A stretch of 64,000 nt of DNA. It comes from JAEZDR01 sp039811185 (GTDB taxonomy: Bacteria; Bacteroidota; Bacteroidia; Chitinophagales; Chitinophagaceae). Location of the stretch: assembly GCA_039811185.1 (NCBI GenBank), contig JBDHYF010000003.1, positions 62,001-126,000 on the forward strand, in the 5' to 3' direction. Positions 18,361-27,430 of the stretch are shown here, piece after piece. The first letter of the stretch is position 1; each line of letters opens with the position of its first letter. The translations under genes were made by a program, and so were the position numbers. The notes below the pieces were generated by a model. It worked only from the letters and a program-made list of their open reading frames with translations, was not told the DNA's origin and did not search any database.

Positions 18361-20553
18361 TTATCGAAGCAACAACATTTCGCGATACTTAGGCAGCGTC
18401 CAATCGCTGTCGGCCACGAGCGCTTCCAGTTTATCCACACTATAACGGATAACGTCAAAATATTTCGCCTTTACCTCTTCGCAGTATGCGATGGCTTTTT
18501 CGCGAGAGCCGGACAGCGTATTCGCTTGCTTGCGCGCATTCACCATCTCTTTTACATATTTGTAAATCTGGGCAATGTGGTAGGATACCGATTGCAGGAT
18601 TTTCTCCTGAGCCGCATATACATCCTCCGGCATGTTCAAAGCTTTTAATCCCTGAATGTTGTTAATCAGTTTTGTTTGATAGCCGATAGCCACCGGAATG
18701 ATGTGGTTTAACGCAAGGTCGCCCATCACACGCGCTTCAATCTGCACTTTTTTAATAAACTTTTCCAGTTCAATTTCATATCGGGCGTGCATTTCTGTAT
18801 GTGAGAAAACATTGTTTCCTGTAAAGAGGCGAACCGCTTTTTCACTCACCATTGCATCGAGTGCCCGCGGTGTTGTTTTCACATTCGGCAAGCCAAGTTT
18901 TTCAGCTTGCTTTTCCCAGTCTTCACTGTAGCCATCGCCTTCAAATAATATTGCTTTCGATTCAACAATGTATTTCTGAATCGTTTGCATGATGGCTATT
19001 TCCTTTTTATCGCCTTTTTCTATTAAGCCATCCACTTCTTGTTTAAACTGTTTCAGCGTTTGTGCCATAATTGTATTAAGAACCGTCATGGCATTTGCGC
19101 AATTGGCAGATGAGCCCACTGCGCGAAACTCGAACTTGTTGCCGGTGAAAGCAAAAGGCGAGGTTCGGTTTCTGTCGGTATTGTCGAGCATTAATTCGGG
19201 AATGCTTCGATGCAAATCGAGTTTAAGAATCGCTTCATCTTGCTCATCAAAGTTTTCTCCCACACGCGTTTCAATATCGTTTAACACTTTTGATAAATAA
19301 CGACCGATAAAAACCGAGATGATAGCCGGAGGCGCTTCGTTTGCACCGAGGCGATAATCATTTCCGGCTGATGCGATACACGCCCGCAGCAATTCTGAAT
19401 AATCGTGAACGGCTTTAATTGCATTCACAAAAAAAGTCAGAAACATCAGGTTGGTTTTCGGTGTTTTTCCGGGAGCCAGCAGGTTAACGCCCGTGTCGGT
19501 GCTTAAGCTCCAGTTGTTGTGTTTGCCGCTTCCGTTAATTCCTGCAAAGGGTTTTTCATGAAACAAAACCCTTAGGTGGTGTTTGCGGGCAACACGATCC
19601 ATAATATCCATTAATAGAATATTGTGGTCAACGGCAACGGAAACTTCTTCATAAATAGGTGCGCATTCGAACTGTCCGGGCGCCACTTCGTTATGGCGGG
19701 CGCGAAGCGGAATGCCGAGTTTGTAGGATTCTTCTTCAAATTCGCGCATAAAGGCATAAATACGTTCAGGTATGGCGCCGAAGTAGTGGTCGTCGAGTTG
19801 TTGGCCTTTTGCGGGGGCAGCGCCAAACACGGTGCGTCCGCATTGAACGAGATCCGGTCGGCAGTTAAACAAGCCTTCGTCTACCACAAAATATTCCTGC
19901 TCCCAACCGAGCGTGGGCGTTACTTTGGTGATGTTCCGGTCGAAGTAATTACTCACTTCCACAGCGGCTTTGTTAATGGCCTCGATTGCTTTCAGAAGCG
20001 GTGCTTTGTAATCGAGGCTGTCGCCTGTATAGGACACGAAAACCGTTGGGATGCACAGCGTGCGGCCATTTCCTGTATCCATAATGAAGGCGGGACTTGT
20101 TGGGTCCCATGCTGAATAGCCGCGTGCTTCAAAAGTAGCGCGAAGGCCACCGCTCGGAAAAGACGATGCATCGGGCTCCTGTTGAATCAGTGCAGCCCCG
20201 TCGAATTCTTCAATCGGCGTACCGTCGGCTTTGATCGTAAAAAACGAATCGTGTTTTTCTGCGGTGGCGCCGTTCAGCGGCTGAAACCAGTGTGTGTAAT
20301 GCGTAACGTTTTTCGATTGCGCCCAGGCCCTTAACCCATTCGCAATTTGTGCTGCCATGTTTAAGTCGAGCTTTTTACCGGCTTTGTTACTCGCAGAAAG
20401 ATTTTTGTAGGCTTCGTCGTTGAGGTAGGCGCGGGCCGTTTGCAGGGTAAACACGTTTTCGCCGAAGATTGAGGTGATTTTGGTGTAGGCATCCGGACGG
20501 TTTCTTTCGTAAGTGTTCAACACTTTTTTAACCGCCTCAAAACGTAATGACAT
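18361..20553 (-). CDS. glnN: Type III glutamine synthetase
   Basis: A 730-residue enzyme making glutamine from glutamate, ammonia and ATP. The length is far above the ~470 residues of type I and fits GSIII, the class common in Bacteroidota and cyanobacteria. Visible blocks are THWFQPLNG-TAEKHDSFF, LGWEQEYFVVD, PLRARHNEVAPGQFE, FHEKPFAGINGSGKHNNWS, and NRTSPFAFTGNKFEFRAVG. These carry the metal, ATP and glutamate ligands. The C-terminal ~150 residues are helical, with a GSIII-specific extension. No adenylylation Tyr motif of type I is expected. It is monocistronic: a terminator follows and a 175-bp gap lies upstream, in which I saw no regulator site or PII gene. Confidence 0.96.
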   Translation of the reverse strand: MSLRFEAVKKVLNTYERNRPDAYTKITSIFGENVFTLQTARAYLNDEAYKNLSASNKAGKKLDLNMAAQIANGLRAWAQSKNVTHYTHWFQPLNGATAEKHDSFFTIKADGTPIEEFDGAALIQQEPDASSFPSGGLRATFEARGYSAWDPTSPAFIMDTGNGRTLCIPTVFVSYTGDSLDYKAPLLKAIEAINKAAVEVSNYFDRNITKVTPTLGWEQEYFVVDEGLFNCRPDLVQCGRTVFGAAPAKGQQLDDHYFGAIPERIYAFMREFEEESYKLGIPLRARHNEVAPGQFECAPIYEEVSVAVDHNILLMDIMDRVARKHHLRVLFHEKPFAGINGSGKHNNWSLSTDTGVNLLAPGKTPKTNLMFLTFFVNAIKAVHDYSELLRACIASAGNDYRLGANEAPPAIISVFIGRYLSKVLNDIETRVGENFDEQDEAILKLDLHRSIPELMLDNTDRNRTSPFAFTGNKFEFRAVGSSANCANAMTVLNTIMAQTLKQFKQEVDGLIEKGDKKEIAIMQTIQKYIVESKAILFEGDGYSEDWEKQAEKLGLPNVKTTPRALDAMVSEKAVRLFTGNNVFSHTEMHARYEIELEKFIKKVQIEARVMGDLALNHIIPVAIGYQTKLINNIQGLKALNMPEDVYAAQEKILQSVSYHIAQIYKYVKEMVNARKQANTLSGSREKAIAYCEEVKAKYFDVIRYSVDKLEALVADSDWTLPKYREMLLLR

Positions 20554-20728
20554 AAAATTAAATTAGATGCCAAAAAAAAGACATCGTCATCAATTCAGCA
20601 AAAAAATTTTACTAATACGGCCTTTTTTTAAAGGCGTTCCTTAAAAAATTACCTTTTGAATCATTGATGTTTGCTTTTTACGGCAATTCTTCCAAAAAAA
20701 AATAAACATATGTTTTTTTTACATGCGT

Positions 20729-21577
20729 TTAAAATGGCAGGTCCGTTACAGTAAATCCTGCTTTTTTCAAAAGTGAGATAAGGCCGTTTTCTCCGGGAAG
20801 ATGTGCTGCACCCACCGCGATAAATGTTGGCTGCTTCAGAAGGCTGTCTAATTTTTTCATCCAACGATTGTTACGTTTGGCGAGAAAGCTCGCTTCGTAC
20901 CCGGCGAAGTCCGCATCAGATTCCGTCAGCGACTGAATCTTTTCTAAATCGCCGCTTCGGTAGGCATGCCGCATATTCTCGAATAGCGCTTTGCTGCTGT
21001 CGATCCGCTCTAACGATTTCCACAGCATCTGCGCCTGCACATCAAAAGGCATTTCAGATAAAATAGCCGCCTGCACCGCAACAGTTTCCAGGCCGGCGCT
21101 GCCAATTCCATTCTGTTTTGCAAACCGCAACAGCTTTGTTTCAACGCCATCCATCGGGCAACCGGAAAAAGATGGATAGAGGGCAGACAGAGCAAGCAAC
21201 GGCTGAAGTTTGTTCACAAACAGCAGCGACATACCGGTTCTGGATGTGTACACGCTGTCGGCAAAGGCGAATTTCTCTTTCCCTAAAAGCGATTCAATTG
21301 TAGTGCCGTCGTTCATTTGCATGTATTGCACAGCCGACGCCATCTCCGTTTCATTATTCAAGTCGATTTCAAGACATAATGTTTCGGCAGAAAGAAGTAT
21401 TGTTTGAAGTTGATCGCTGACAATAAAATCTTCTTCACACACCAAATGCATGGTTCCAAAAAGATAGGAAACCGGCATCCCATCTTTACTTATTTTCCAA
21501 AGCAGGCCGGATGCTGTTTGGGCATGGCTGCCGGAGGTGGAGAGAAGAGCTGTAAGCATATAAATCAGATAGCGCAT
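20729..21577 (-). CDS. TraB/GumN family protein, exported
   Basis: A 282-residue protein with signal peptide MRYLIYMLTALLSTSGSHAQ. The TraB/GumN (PF01963-type) hallmarks are both there: the first GxxH motif YLFGTMHL near residue 40 and the second, FIAVGAAHLPGENG-LISLLKKAGF, close to the C-terminus. The family is related to Tiki metalloproteases, with the Gly-His motifs and conserved Glu as candidate metal ligands. The role in bacteria is not settled. It probably acts in the periplasm or at the outer face. It is not clearly in an operon. Confidence 0.88.
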   Translation of the reverse strand: MRYLIYMLTALLSTSGSHAQTASGLLWKISKDGMPVSYLFGTMHLVCEEDFIVSDQLQTILLSAETLCLEIDLNNETEMASAVQYMQMNDGTTIESLLGKEKFAFADSVYTSRTGMSLLFVNKLQPLLALSALYPSFSGCPMDGVETKLLRFAKQNGIGSAGLETVAVQAAILSEMPFDVQAQMLWKSLERIDSSKALFENMRHAYRSGDLEKIQSLTESDADFAGYEASFLAKRNNRWMKKLDSLLKQPTFIAVGAAHLPGENGLISLLKKAGFTVTDLPF

Positions 21578-21656
21578 TGCTTGAAAATTCGTAAAGCTAT
21601 TGGATAAATGTTGATGCAGAAGCTAAAGTTTAGGCATTATTTTTACCCGAAAAAAA

Positions 21657-21956
21657 ATGAAGCGAGCCATTTCACTTGCTATTATCCTAACGCTTGTTGG
21701 CGCCGTTTTTTTCTTTACAAAGCCATCTGAAAGTGTTTTAAAGGAAAAGGCTTTCCAACACGTGCGCACGGAATTAAATCCTTCGGTTGCACTGCCTCCA
21801 ACCGAACAAACCATTTTTCTCAATCTTTTTAAGCGGAAGATATCGGTGACGGATAATTTTTTCTATAGAACGGTTTATTACGAAACCGGCGATGCCAGAA
21901 CCGTTGCGGGATATGGATTTCTTGGGATGTTTATAGCGTCGAAAATCAAGAAATAG
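21657..21956 (+). CDS. Small membrane-anchored hypothetical protein (DUF4359-like)
   Basis: A 99-residue protein with one N-terminal hydrophobic segment (AISLAIILTLVGAVFFF), then TKPSES, a helical stretch and a compact C-terminal part with NFFYRTVYYETGDARTVAGYGFLGMFI. The layout (TM, TNPs-type motif, short periplasmic domain described as newly folded around a YGFLG motif) resembles the DUF4359 family, but this is recalled by pattern only. The function is unknown. The stop overlaps the convergent purB by 11 bp. Confidence 0.65.
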   Translation: MKRAISLAIILTLVGAVFFFTKPSESVLKEKAFQHVRTELNPSVALPPTEQTIFLNLFKRKISVTDNFFYRTVYYETGDARTVAGYGFLGMFIASKIKK

Positions 21957-23295
21957 CCCCGGCAATCACACCTGTATAATTATGTGGACTGATTTTTTTC
22001 AGCTCTGTCTTCACGCTTTTCCGCACATCTAATCCGTCAATAAACTTGTGAATGGTTTTTTGATTGATGTGCTTTCCGCGGGTTAGCTCCTTTAATGCCT
22101 CATAAGGATTCGGGTAATTTTCGCGCCGCAAAATGGTTTGAATGGCTTCTGCAACAACAGCCCAGTTGTTTTCTAAGTCTGCGGTAATTTTTGCTTCGTT
22201 AAGCAAGAGTTTGGACAAACCTTTCCTAACCGACTCCAAAGCAATAAGAATGTGTGCCGCCGGCACGCCGATATTGCGAAGAACGGTTGAATCTGTCAGG
22301 TCGCGCTGTAACCGGCTGATGGGTAATTTTTCTGAAAGATGCGCCAGCAGTGCGTTTGCAATGCCCAGATTGCCTTCTGCGTTTTCAAAATCAATGGGAT
22401 TTACCTTATGGGGCATGGCCGACGAGCCTACTTCTCCCTTTTTTGTTTGTTGCTGAAAATACTCCATACTGATATAAGTCCACACGTCGCGACAAAAGTC
22501 AAGCAATATGGTGTTGATGCGTTTTAATGCATCGAACTGAGCGGCGAGATTATCGTAGTGTTCTATTTGAGTGGTGTACTGCATGCGGATGAGCCCTAAT
22601 TTCTCCTCCACAAAGCGGTTGGCAAACTCCGGCCAGTTAAATTTCGGAAATGCAATATGGTGCGCATTAAAATTTCCGGTGGCGCCGCCAAATTTCGCAC
22701 TGTGCAAAATTTGCGAACTCATAGCTATCTGGTGTTCGAGCCTTTCTACAAAAACCATTATTTCTTTTCCCAGTATAGTAGGAGAAGCGGGTTGGCCGTG
22801 CGTTCGTGCGAGCATGGGCACTTTACTCCATTGCGCCGCCAGTTTTTGGAGTTGATGCTGAAGGTTTATGACGGTTGGAAAATAAACTTCTTCCAGATAG
22901 TTTTTCCAGCTTAAAGGAATTGCGGTATTGTTGATATCCTGCGAGGTAAGTCCAAAATGAATCCATTCTTTCAAATCTGAAAGGTTCATTCTTTCTATAT
23001 GTTGCTTCAAAAAATATTCAACCGCTTTTACATCATGATTAGTAACTGCTTCGATGTTTTTGATGGCCTCTGCATCGCCGACAGAAAAGTTATGGACAAT
23101 ATTTCTGAGCTGTTTTTTTTGAGCAGCGGTAAGCCTGAAAAAATTGCTTTCAGAAAGCGCAATAAAATATTCTACCTCTACAAACAAACGGTATTTTATC
23201 AGCGCATATTCTGAAAAATATGCGTATAGAGGATTGGTTATTTTCTGGTAGCGTCCATCAATCGGAGAAATGGCGGTAAGCGGGTTAAGTTCCAT
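21946..23295 (-). CDS. purB: Adenylosuccinate lyase
   Basis: A 449-residue member of the fumarase/aspartase superfamily. It removes fumarate from SAICAR and from adenylosuccinate in purine synthesis. The superfamily signature GSSAMPHKVNPIDFENAEGN is intact and includes the catalytic Ser loop. HGQPASPTILGKE and LTSQDINNTA are also typical. The length and DITAIS-type N-terminus (LTAISPIDGRY) fit the E. coli-like subgroup. The start at 23295 is chosen because a TACTTTTG promoter element lies at 23311-23318, which would fall inside a longer reading frame. It is convergent with the small gene at 21657. Confidence 0.96.
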   Translation of the reverse strand: MELNPLTAISPIDGRYQKITNPLYAYFSEYALIKYRLFVEVEYFIALSESNFFRLTAAQKKQLRNIVHNFSVGDAEAIKNIEAVTNHDVKAVEYFLKQHIERMNLSDLKEWIHFGLTSQDINNTAIPLSWKNYLEEVYFPTVINLQHQLQKLAAQWSKVPMLARTHGQPASPTILGKEIMVFVERLEHQIAMSSQILHSAKFGGATGNFNAHHIAFPKFNWPEFANRFVEEKLGLIRMQYTTQIEHYDNLAAQFDALKRINTILLDFCRDVWTYISMEYFQQQTKKGEVGSSAMPHKVNPIDFENAEGNLGIANALLAHLSEKLPISRLQRDLTDSTVLRNIGVPAAHILIALESVRKGLSKLLLNEAKITADLENNWAVVAEAIQTILRRENYPNPYEALKELTRGKHINQKTIHKFIDGLDVRKSVKTELKKISPHNYTGVIAGAIS

Positions 23296-23310
23296 AGTAT
23301 GGCTAAAGGG

Positions 23311-23318
23311 CAAAAGTA
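23311..23318 (-). promoter_or_regulatory. purB promoter -7 element
   Basis: On the minus strand it reads TACTTTTG, a full TAnnTTTG match, 15 bp before the ATG at 23295. No TTG at the normal -33 spacing. Confidence 0.55.
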
Positions 23319-23336
23319 GTCTGATTATTCAATTCA

Positions 23337-24818
23337 CTATATTCTCCTTAAAAATTTATCGGCAATTGCATTCAGTTCCGGCGCGAGCCTGAGTTTATAC
23401 ATGGTCGGCAAAAACAGCAGCAAAAACAAGGCAGAGCGGATCAGCACATCAATATAAATTGAATCGAATTTTGGAAGCAGATAGCTTAGGAAAGCGGCAG
23501 CCGCTGCCAGCATCAATCCCAAAAGGTTTTTTACTCCGTAGGGCTGCAGTCCGAATTTATACCATAAAAAACCGAAGCGCATAAAGTTGTATAAACTAAT
23601 AGCAAGCAGGTTGGCATAGGCAGCGCCCATCAATCCAAAATTAGAGATGAGAATGTAGTTTAACGGAAGCGCAATCAGGGTGTAAACAACATTGGTGAAA
23701 AAATCGACTTTCCAGTAATGTGATGTGCCGATGATTTGTGCATTGGCGCCGGTGGAAAGGTCGATGAGCTTACCGAACCCCATGTAAAGGGTGATGATTT
23801 GTATTTCGGAATATGAGTTTCCGAGAAAGTCCGAAAGGCTTCCCACGTTCAGCAACATCAGTGCAAACATCAGCATTCCGATGAGTTGAAGGTTGTTAAC
23901 GCTTTTGGCGTACACATGACGAATGTTATTGAAGTCTTTGTTCTTCCACGATTCTGCGAGCACCGGAATGGTAATGGAGTTCATGCTTCTTTGCGGAACA
24001 TCCATCAGGGTTACCACATAAGTTGCAATGGTGAAGATGGCTGCGTCTTTTAAACCGCCGGACGCCTTTGCCGACAGGATAAACGTATCGGCAGTACGCG
24101 CAAGTAAGTTAAGAAATGATGCGCCGAAAATAAACAGGCCGAATGCCATCATCTTGCCCTTTAACCGCCTTGTTAGTGAACTGATTTTAAAATGAAAAAC
24201 GAGTTCGCGATGTCGTATCAAAATAACTGCAAGCAACAATGCCGGAAGCATCCACGAGAGCGCAAACAAGTTCATGAAACTCGTAAAACCGATAAGTTGA
24301 GCACCGAGCAACAAAATAATAATGGTGAAAAATATGCGGAAAACGGTTTCTTTTAAACTGTTACTGACAACGCCTCTTTTATTTGACCAGGCAAACGCCT
24401 CGAGCCACATAAAAAGAAGAAAGAAAAAAGCAAATGGAATGACTGTGTAACTGAAGTTGACAAACAAGGGCGACCGTTCGCTGAACTTGCGCACAATCAG
24501 CGGTTGTACAAACCAAGCTGCGGTGGCCATGATGGCAAATCCAATGAGGCAAATTAAGAAGGTAAGCCCTGCCAGATCTTGTTTTTGTTTTGGCAGATAG
24601 CTTTTATAGAAAGGAAAAAACTTGTAGATAACAGGAAGGCAGCCAATTGTGGCAAGGCTTGCAACGGTAGCTGCTGCGTCTGTAACTATCCGCGTTAGGC
24701 CGAGTTGCTCCGGCGTAAGCAATTTTGGCGCAAGCACAATCATGTTGAAGCCGCCAATGGCAAAGCCGATAAAAATGATGAGAGAAGATTGAATGCTTTG
24801 CTTTTGAATGATGCCCAT
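23337..24818 (-). CDS. Oligosaccharide flippase (MOP superfamily, Wzx-like)
   Basis: A 493-residue integral membrane protein with about 12-14 hydrophobic segments along its length. It starts MGIIQKQSIQSSLIIFIGFAIGG, the usual opening of Bacteroidota polysaccharide-biosynthesis flippases, and keeps the TTPEQLG-like motif (LTPEQLGLTRI) near residue 35. It should flip a lipid-linked glycan across the inner membrane. The neighbours are glycosyltransferases and methyltransferases up to 33313, which supports a surface-glycan role. It could be a general lipid-linked sugar exporter of another kind. Divergent from the GT2 gene at 24920. Confidence 0.9.
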   Translation of the reverse strand: MGIIQKQSIQSSLIIFIGFAIGGFNMIVLAPKLLTPEQLGLTRIVTDAAATVASLATIGCLPVIYKFFPFYKSYLPKQKQDLAGLTFLICLIGFAIMATAAWFVQPLIVRKFSERSPLFVNFSYTVIPFAFFFLLFMWLEAFAWSNKRGVVSNSLKETVFRIFFTIIILLLGAQLIGFTSFMNLFALSWMLPALLLAVILIRHRELVFHFKISSLTRRLKGKMMAFGLFIFGASFLNLLARTADTFILSAKASGGLKDAAIFTIATYVVTLMDVPQRSMNSITIPVLAESWKNKDFNNIRHVYAKSVNNLQLIGMLMFALMLLNVGSLSDFLGNSYSEIQIITLYMGFGKLIDLSTGANAQIIGTSHYWKVDFFTNVVYTLIALPLNYILISNFGLMGAAYANLLAISLYNFMRFGFLWYKFGLQPYGVKNLLGLMLAAAAAFLSYLLPKFDSIYIDVLIRSALFLLLFLPTMYKLRLAPELNAIADKFLRRI

Positions 24819-24919
24819 TAACGCGCCCGCTGTTTTGCTGTAAAGAAACGAACAAGAAATGAATTTATCTAAAGAGCAAGTGACAACTGATTTGTTATTT
24901 TGTGGCCTTAAGCCGATGC

Positions 24920-25702
24920 ATGAACAAAATTTCTGTGGTAACCATTTGTTTCAATAATCCCGATGAGCTGAAGAAAACAGTGGAGTCGGTGAATGCGCAA
25001 ACCCTTGCTCCGTTCGAACATTTGATTATTGACGGCTCTTCCAACAGCGCTATCCGCGAATGGCTGGAATCCGCTCCACAGCCCGATTTCCGACTTTCGG
25101 TGCATGAGCGCGACGAAGGAATTGCTGATGCTTTTAACAAGGGGATTGCAAAAGCAACCGGCAATATCATCCATCTTCTCAACAGCGGCGATATGTATGA
25201 AAACCCGAATGTGTTGAATAATGTATGTGCGGCATTTGCGTCAGATACTTCGCTGATGTGGGTTTCAGGTATACTGAAAACTTTGCGGGCAAACAGTTGG
25301 GTGTATGTAGGTAAGCCGTTTGAAGCGAAGAAGCTTTATCGCGGCATGCGCAGTGTGTTTCATCCAACCTGGTTTGTAAAAAAGGAAGTGTATGATCGGG
25401 TAGGAGCCTACGATAACCGCTTTAAGATAGCGATGGATTACGATATGCTTTGCCGCATCTCCAAAGAGCGCTATCGTTTTTTGGATATACCGGTTGCCGT
25501 GTTCGACCCCGGCGGCATCAGCAGTGTGCGCTACCTCGACAGCCTGCAGGAAACTAAAAAAGTGTACGAAAAGCATTTTGGTAGCAGCGGGCTACTAATA
25601 CTTTGGCAGATGCGGTTGCGACTGCTGCACTCTTTACTGCAGTCGCCTGCCGGAAAGTTTTTGTATGCCATAAAACGCAGGCTGAAGCTTGAAAACTTTT
25701 AG
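24920..25702 (+). CDS. Family 2 glycosyltransferase
   Basis: About 260 residues. It starts MNKISVVTICFNNPDELKKTVESV, the nucleotide-binding N-terminus of a GT-A fold. The DXD-region equivalent is LLNSGDMYENP and the later motif HPTWFVKKEVYDRVGAYD-FKIAMDYDM is characteristic of colanic-acid WcaA/WcaE-like inverting transferases. A C-terminal amphipathic stretch follows. It adds one sugar to a glycan acceptor on the cytoplasmic face. The donor sugar cannot be read from sequence. The start at 24920 was taken because the frame upstream has only a GTG. The stop overlaps the convergent glycosyltransferase by 4 bp. Confidence 0.92.
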   Translation: MNKISVVTICFNNPDELKKTVESVNAQTLAPFEHLIIDGSSNSAIREWLESAPQPDFRLSVHERDEGIADAFNKGIAKATGNIIHLLNSGDMYENPNVLNNVCAAFASDTSLMWVSGILKTLRANSWVYVGKPFEAKKLYRGMRSVFHPTWFVKKEVYDRVGAYDNRFKIAMDYDMLCRISKERYRFLDIPVAVFDPGGISSVRYLDSLQETKKVYEKHFGSSGLLILWQMRLRLLHSLLQSPAGKFLYAIKRRLKLENF

Positions 25703-26676
25703 TGTACCTTTTTAATTTCTATGCCGGCCAATCGTAAAAACTTGTTTGCTGTTGCTAAGATGCCCATCGATTTCCGCGGTGGTTTTGCGTAGTAACACGG
25801 TAAGGCATGATAGAGGCTGTAACCATTGTCCAGAGCTGCTTTGCGGTAATCGTTGAACAGCGATTGCAGAACGGAATTTGTGGCCATGTCAACTCTGTTT
25901 TGATGAACCGAAATGGTGTTGGGTGCAGCTAACTTGTATCCGCTGAAGTGGAAAAACGCAAGCGGCTCATCGTTATTCACTACTATGGTTTTATTGTTAA
26001 TGCTGAGCTTCCGTTCGTGTAAATTCCAATAGGCCACGTTTAATCCTTTGTTGTGCGATATAACGACATCGCTGAAAAATAACGGTACAAGGTTTAACCA
26101 GTTCTGGTCTACCGCCATTCCAAGCTCAAAGTTGTAATAGCACTGCGTTTTCATCCGGTCTGCCCACCAGTTTAAAAACTGCATCGTTTCGCCCGTTATT
26201 TTCATTCCAATAAACCCGGCGTTGAATATTCCCGACCGGAGCATATCGCGTTCTTTTGGATCGGCATCATCATTATACGGCGTGAGGATATGTGGTGTCA
26301 GTAAAATATTGTTGCTTATTAAATCTTTTTCTACGGGGGATATGCGCTGATAGAAAAATAGATCACTGTCGGCATAAATCAGCGTTTGGGGATGATAGGT
26401 TTCGATCAGGTAAAGCGCCATAAAAGGCTTTACTGCGCAATTGAGCTCAATAATGGAGTACTGAGTGCTCATTTGCTTCAGGCTCTCTATTCCGATATTT
26501 TCCAACTCAACAATTGTTGCCGGAGCAAAATCATCAGCGTTAAATCGTCCTGCAATTTTATCAGTAAGGCAGATGAAGGAACGATAGTCGGGATGATGCC
26601 GAAGAAATGAATGCACCATCGTTTTAGCAAAGGCAAGATGGTTAGCAGAACAAACAGTGTATATTATTTTTTGCAT
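25699..26676 (-). CDS. Glycosyltransferase, GT8-like
   Basis: About 325 residues. It starts MQKIIYTVCSANHLAFAKTMVHSF with a retaining GT-A type layout: ten residues later FICLTDKI, then a DXD motif in LIYADSDLFFYQ. Further on, HHHS-like histidines are replaced by FNAGFIGMKI and GMAVDQNWLNLVP, which are typical of acceptor-site loops in Bacteroidota glycosyltransferases annotated as hypothetical. GT8-type is the likeliest assignment, not certain. A start at 26793 would add 39 residues overlapping the methyltransferase gene, so 26676 is preferred; the remaining 13-bp overlap suggests translation coupling. Confidence 0.78.
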   Translation of the reverse strand: MQKIIYTVCSANHLAFAKTMVHSFLRHHPDYRSFICLTDKIAGRFNADDFAPATIVELENIGIESLKQMSTQYSIIELNCAVKPFMALYLIETYHPQTLIYADSDLFFYQRISPVEKDLISNNILLTPHILTPYNDDADPKERDMLRSGIFNAGFIGMKITGETMQFLNWWADRMKTQCYYNFELGMAVDQNWLNLVPLFFSDVVISHNKGLNVAYWNLHERKLSINNKTIVVNNDEPLAFFHFSGYKLAAPNTISVHQNRVDMATNSVLQSLFNDYRKAALDNGYSLYHALPCYYAKPPRKSMGILATANKFLRLAGIEIKKVH

Positions 26677-27386
26677 TCGGTTTTTTTTGCCACAACAATG
26701 TTGTTCAAATATAGTTTGGTGTTTATCGGCCATAACGGCCTGCAGAAGATAAACAAATAATTCAGAGAAGGTATTAAAAGTTGTCGCACACATTTTTTAA
26801 AGAGCTGAATGCGCGACAAAAACCAAACACGGTGTATCCAGTGGTCGTTTAAATACAGAATGAAAAGCTGATGTAAGGCAGTAACGAAATCGCCGCTTTT
26901 ATCGTAAACTTCAATCTCAAATCCATACTTCTTCAGCATATCTGCAAGCGCAAATTTCGAATATCGTGCGTAGTCGAACGGCTCTTCATGTTCTTCCCAA
27001 ACAAATGGACAAGTGATTAAAATTCTTGAACCGGGCTTCAACACGCGATGCAGTTCCGGCAGAATTTCATCCAAGTTAAAAATATGTTCAAACACTTCCG
27101 AACTGAAAGCGCTGTCGAACGATTCGTTAGGGAAGGGCAGTGTTTTACCATCATAAAAAAATTCGGTGTCGCTGTATTTGCCGCTGTGTCCGGATTGTGC
27201 GTAGTCAACTCCGATGTATTCATCAAGCCCGGTGAAAAGCGATTTGTAGGGTTTAGCTCCGCATCCAAAGTCGAGCAACCTGCCAGTGAGTTTGGACTGA
27301 TATTCTCTAATTTTGTTGTACAGCCCTTTTCGGATAAAATATAACGGGTGAGACTTTGAAGGATTGAAATCGTTGGGAACTGCCAT
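26664..27386 (-). CDS. SAM-dependent methyltransferase (class I)
   Basis: About 240 residues. It has the SAM-binding motif LLDFGCGAKPY near residue 40, the acidic loop IGVDYAQSG, and SEVFEHIFNLDEILPELHRVLKPGSRILITCPFVWEEHEEPFDYARYSKF, the usual pattern of small-molecule methyltransferases in polysaccharide loci. It probably methylates a sugar or a lipid-linked intermediate. The start is placed at 27386 (MAVPNDF) because the frame upstream would run into the divergent GT9 gene. It is upstream of, and overlaps by 13 bp, the GT8-like gene. Confidence 0.88.
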   Translation of the reverse strand: MAVPNDFNPSKSHPLYFIRKGLYNKIREYQSKLTGRLLDFGCGAKPYKSLFTGLDEYIGVDYAQSGHSGKYSDTEFFYDGKTLPFPNESFDSAFSSEVFEHIFNLDEILPELHRVLKPGSRILITCPFVWEEHEEPFDYARYSKFALADMLKKYGFEIEVYDKSGDFVTALHQLFILYLNDHWIHRVWFLSRIQLFKKCVRQLLIPSLNYLFIFCRPLWPINTKLYLNNIVVAKKTECKK

Positions 27387-27430
27387 CGGCGAGATGTTCT
27401 TAGCTTGCAATAATAAAGTGTTTTTAAAGA

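Noticed and set aside
19624..20115. 163-residue plus-strand frame within glnN
   Set aside because: Antisense to conserved glutamine synthetase blocks; a shadow frame.
26677..26793. 39-residue N-terminal extension of the GT8-like gene
   Set aside because: It overlaps the upstream methyltransferase and the GT-A fold begins only at MQKIIYTV.
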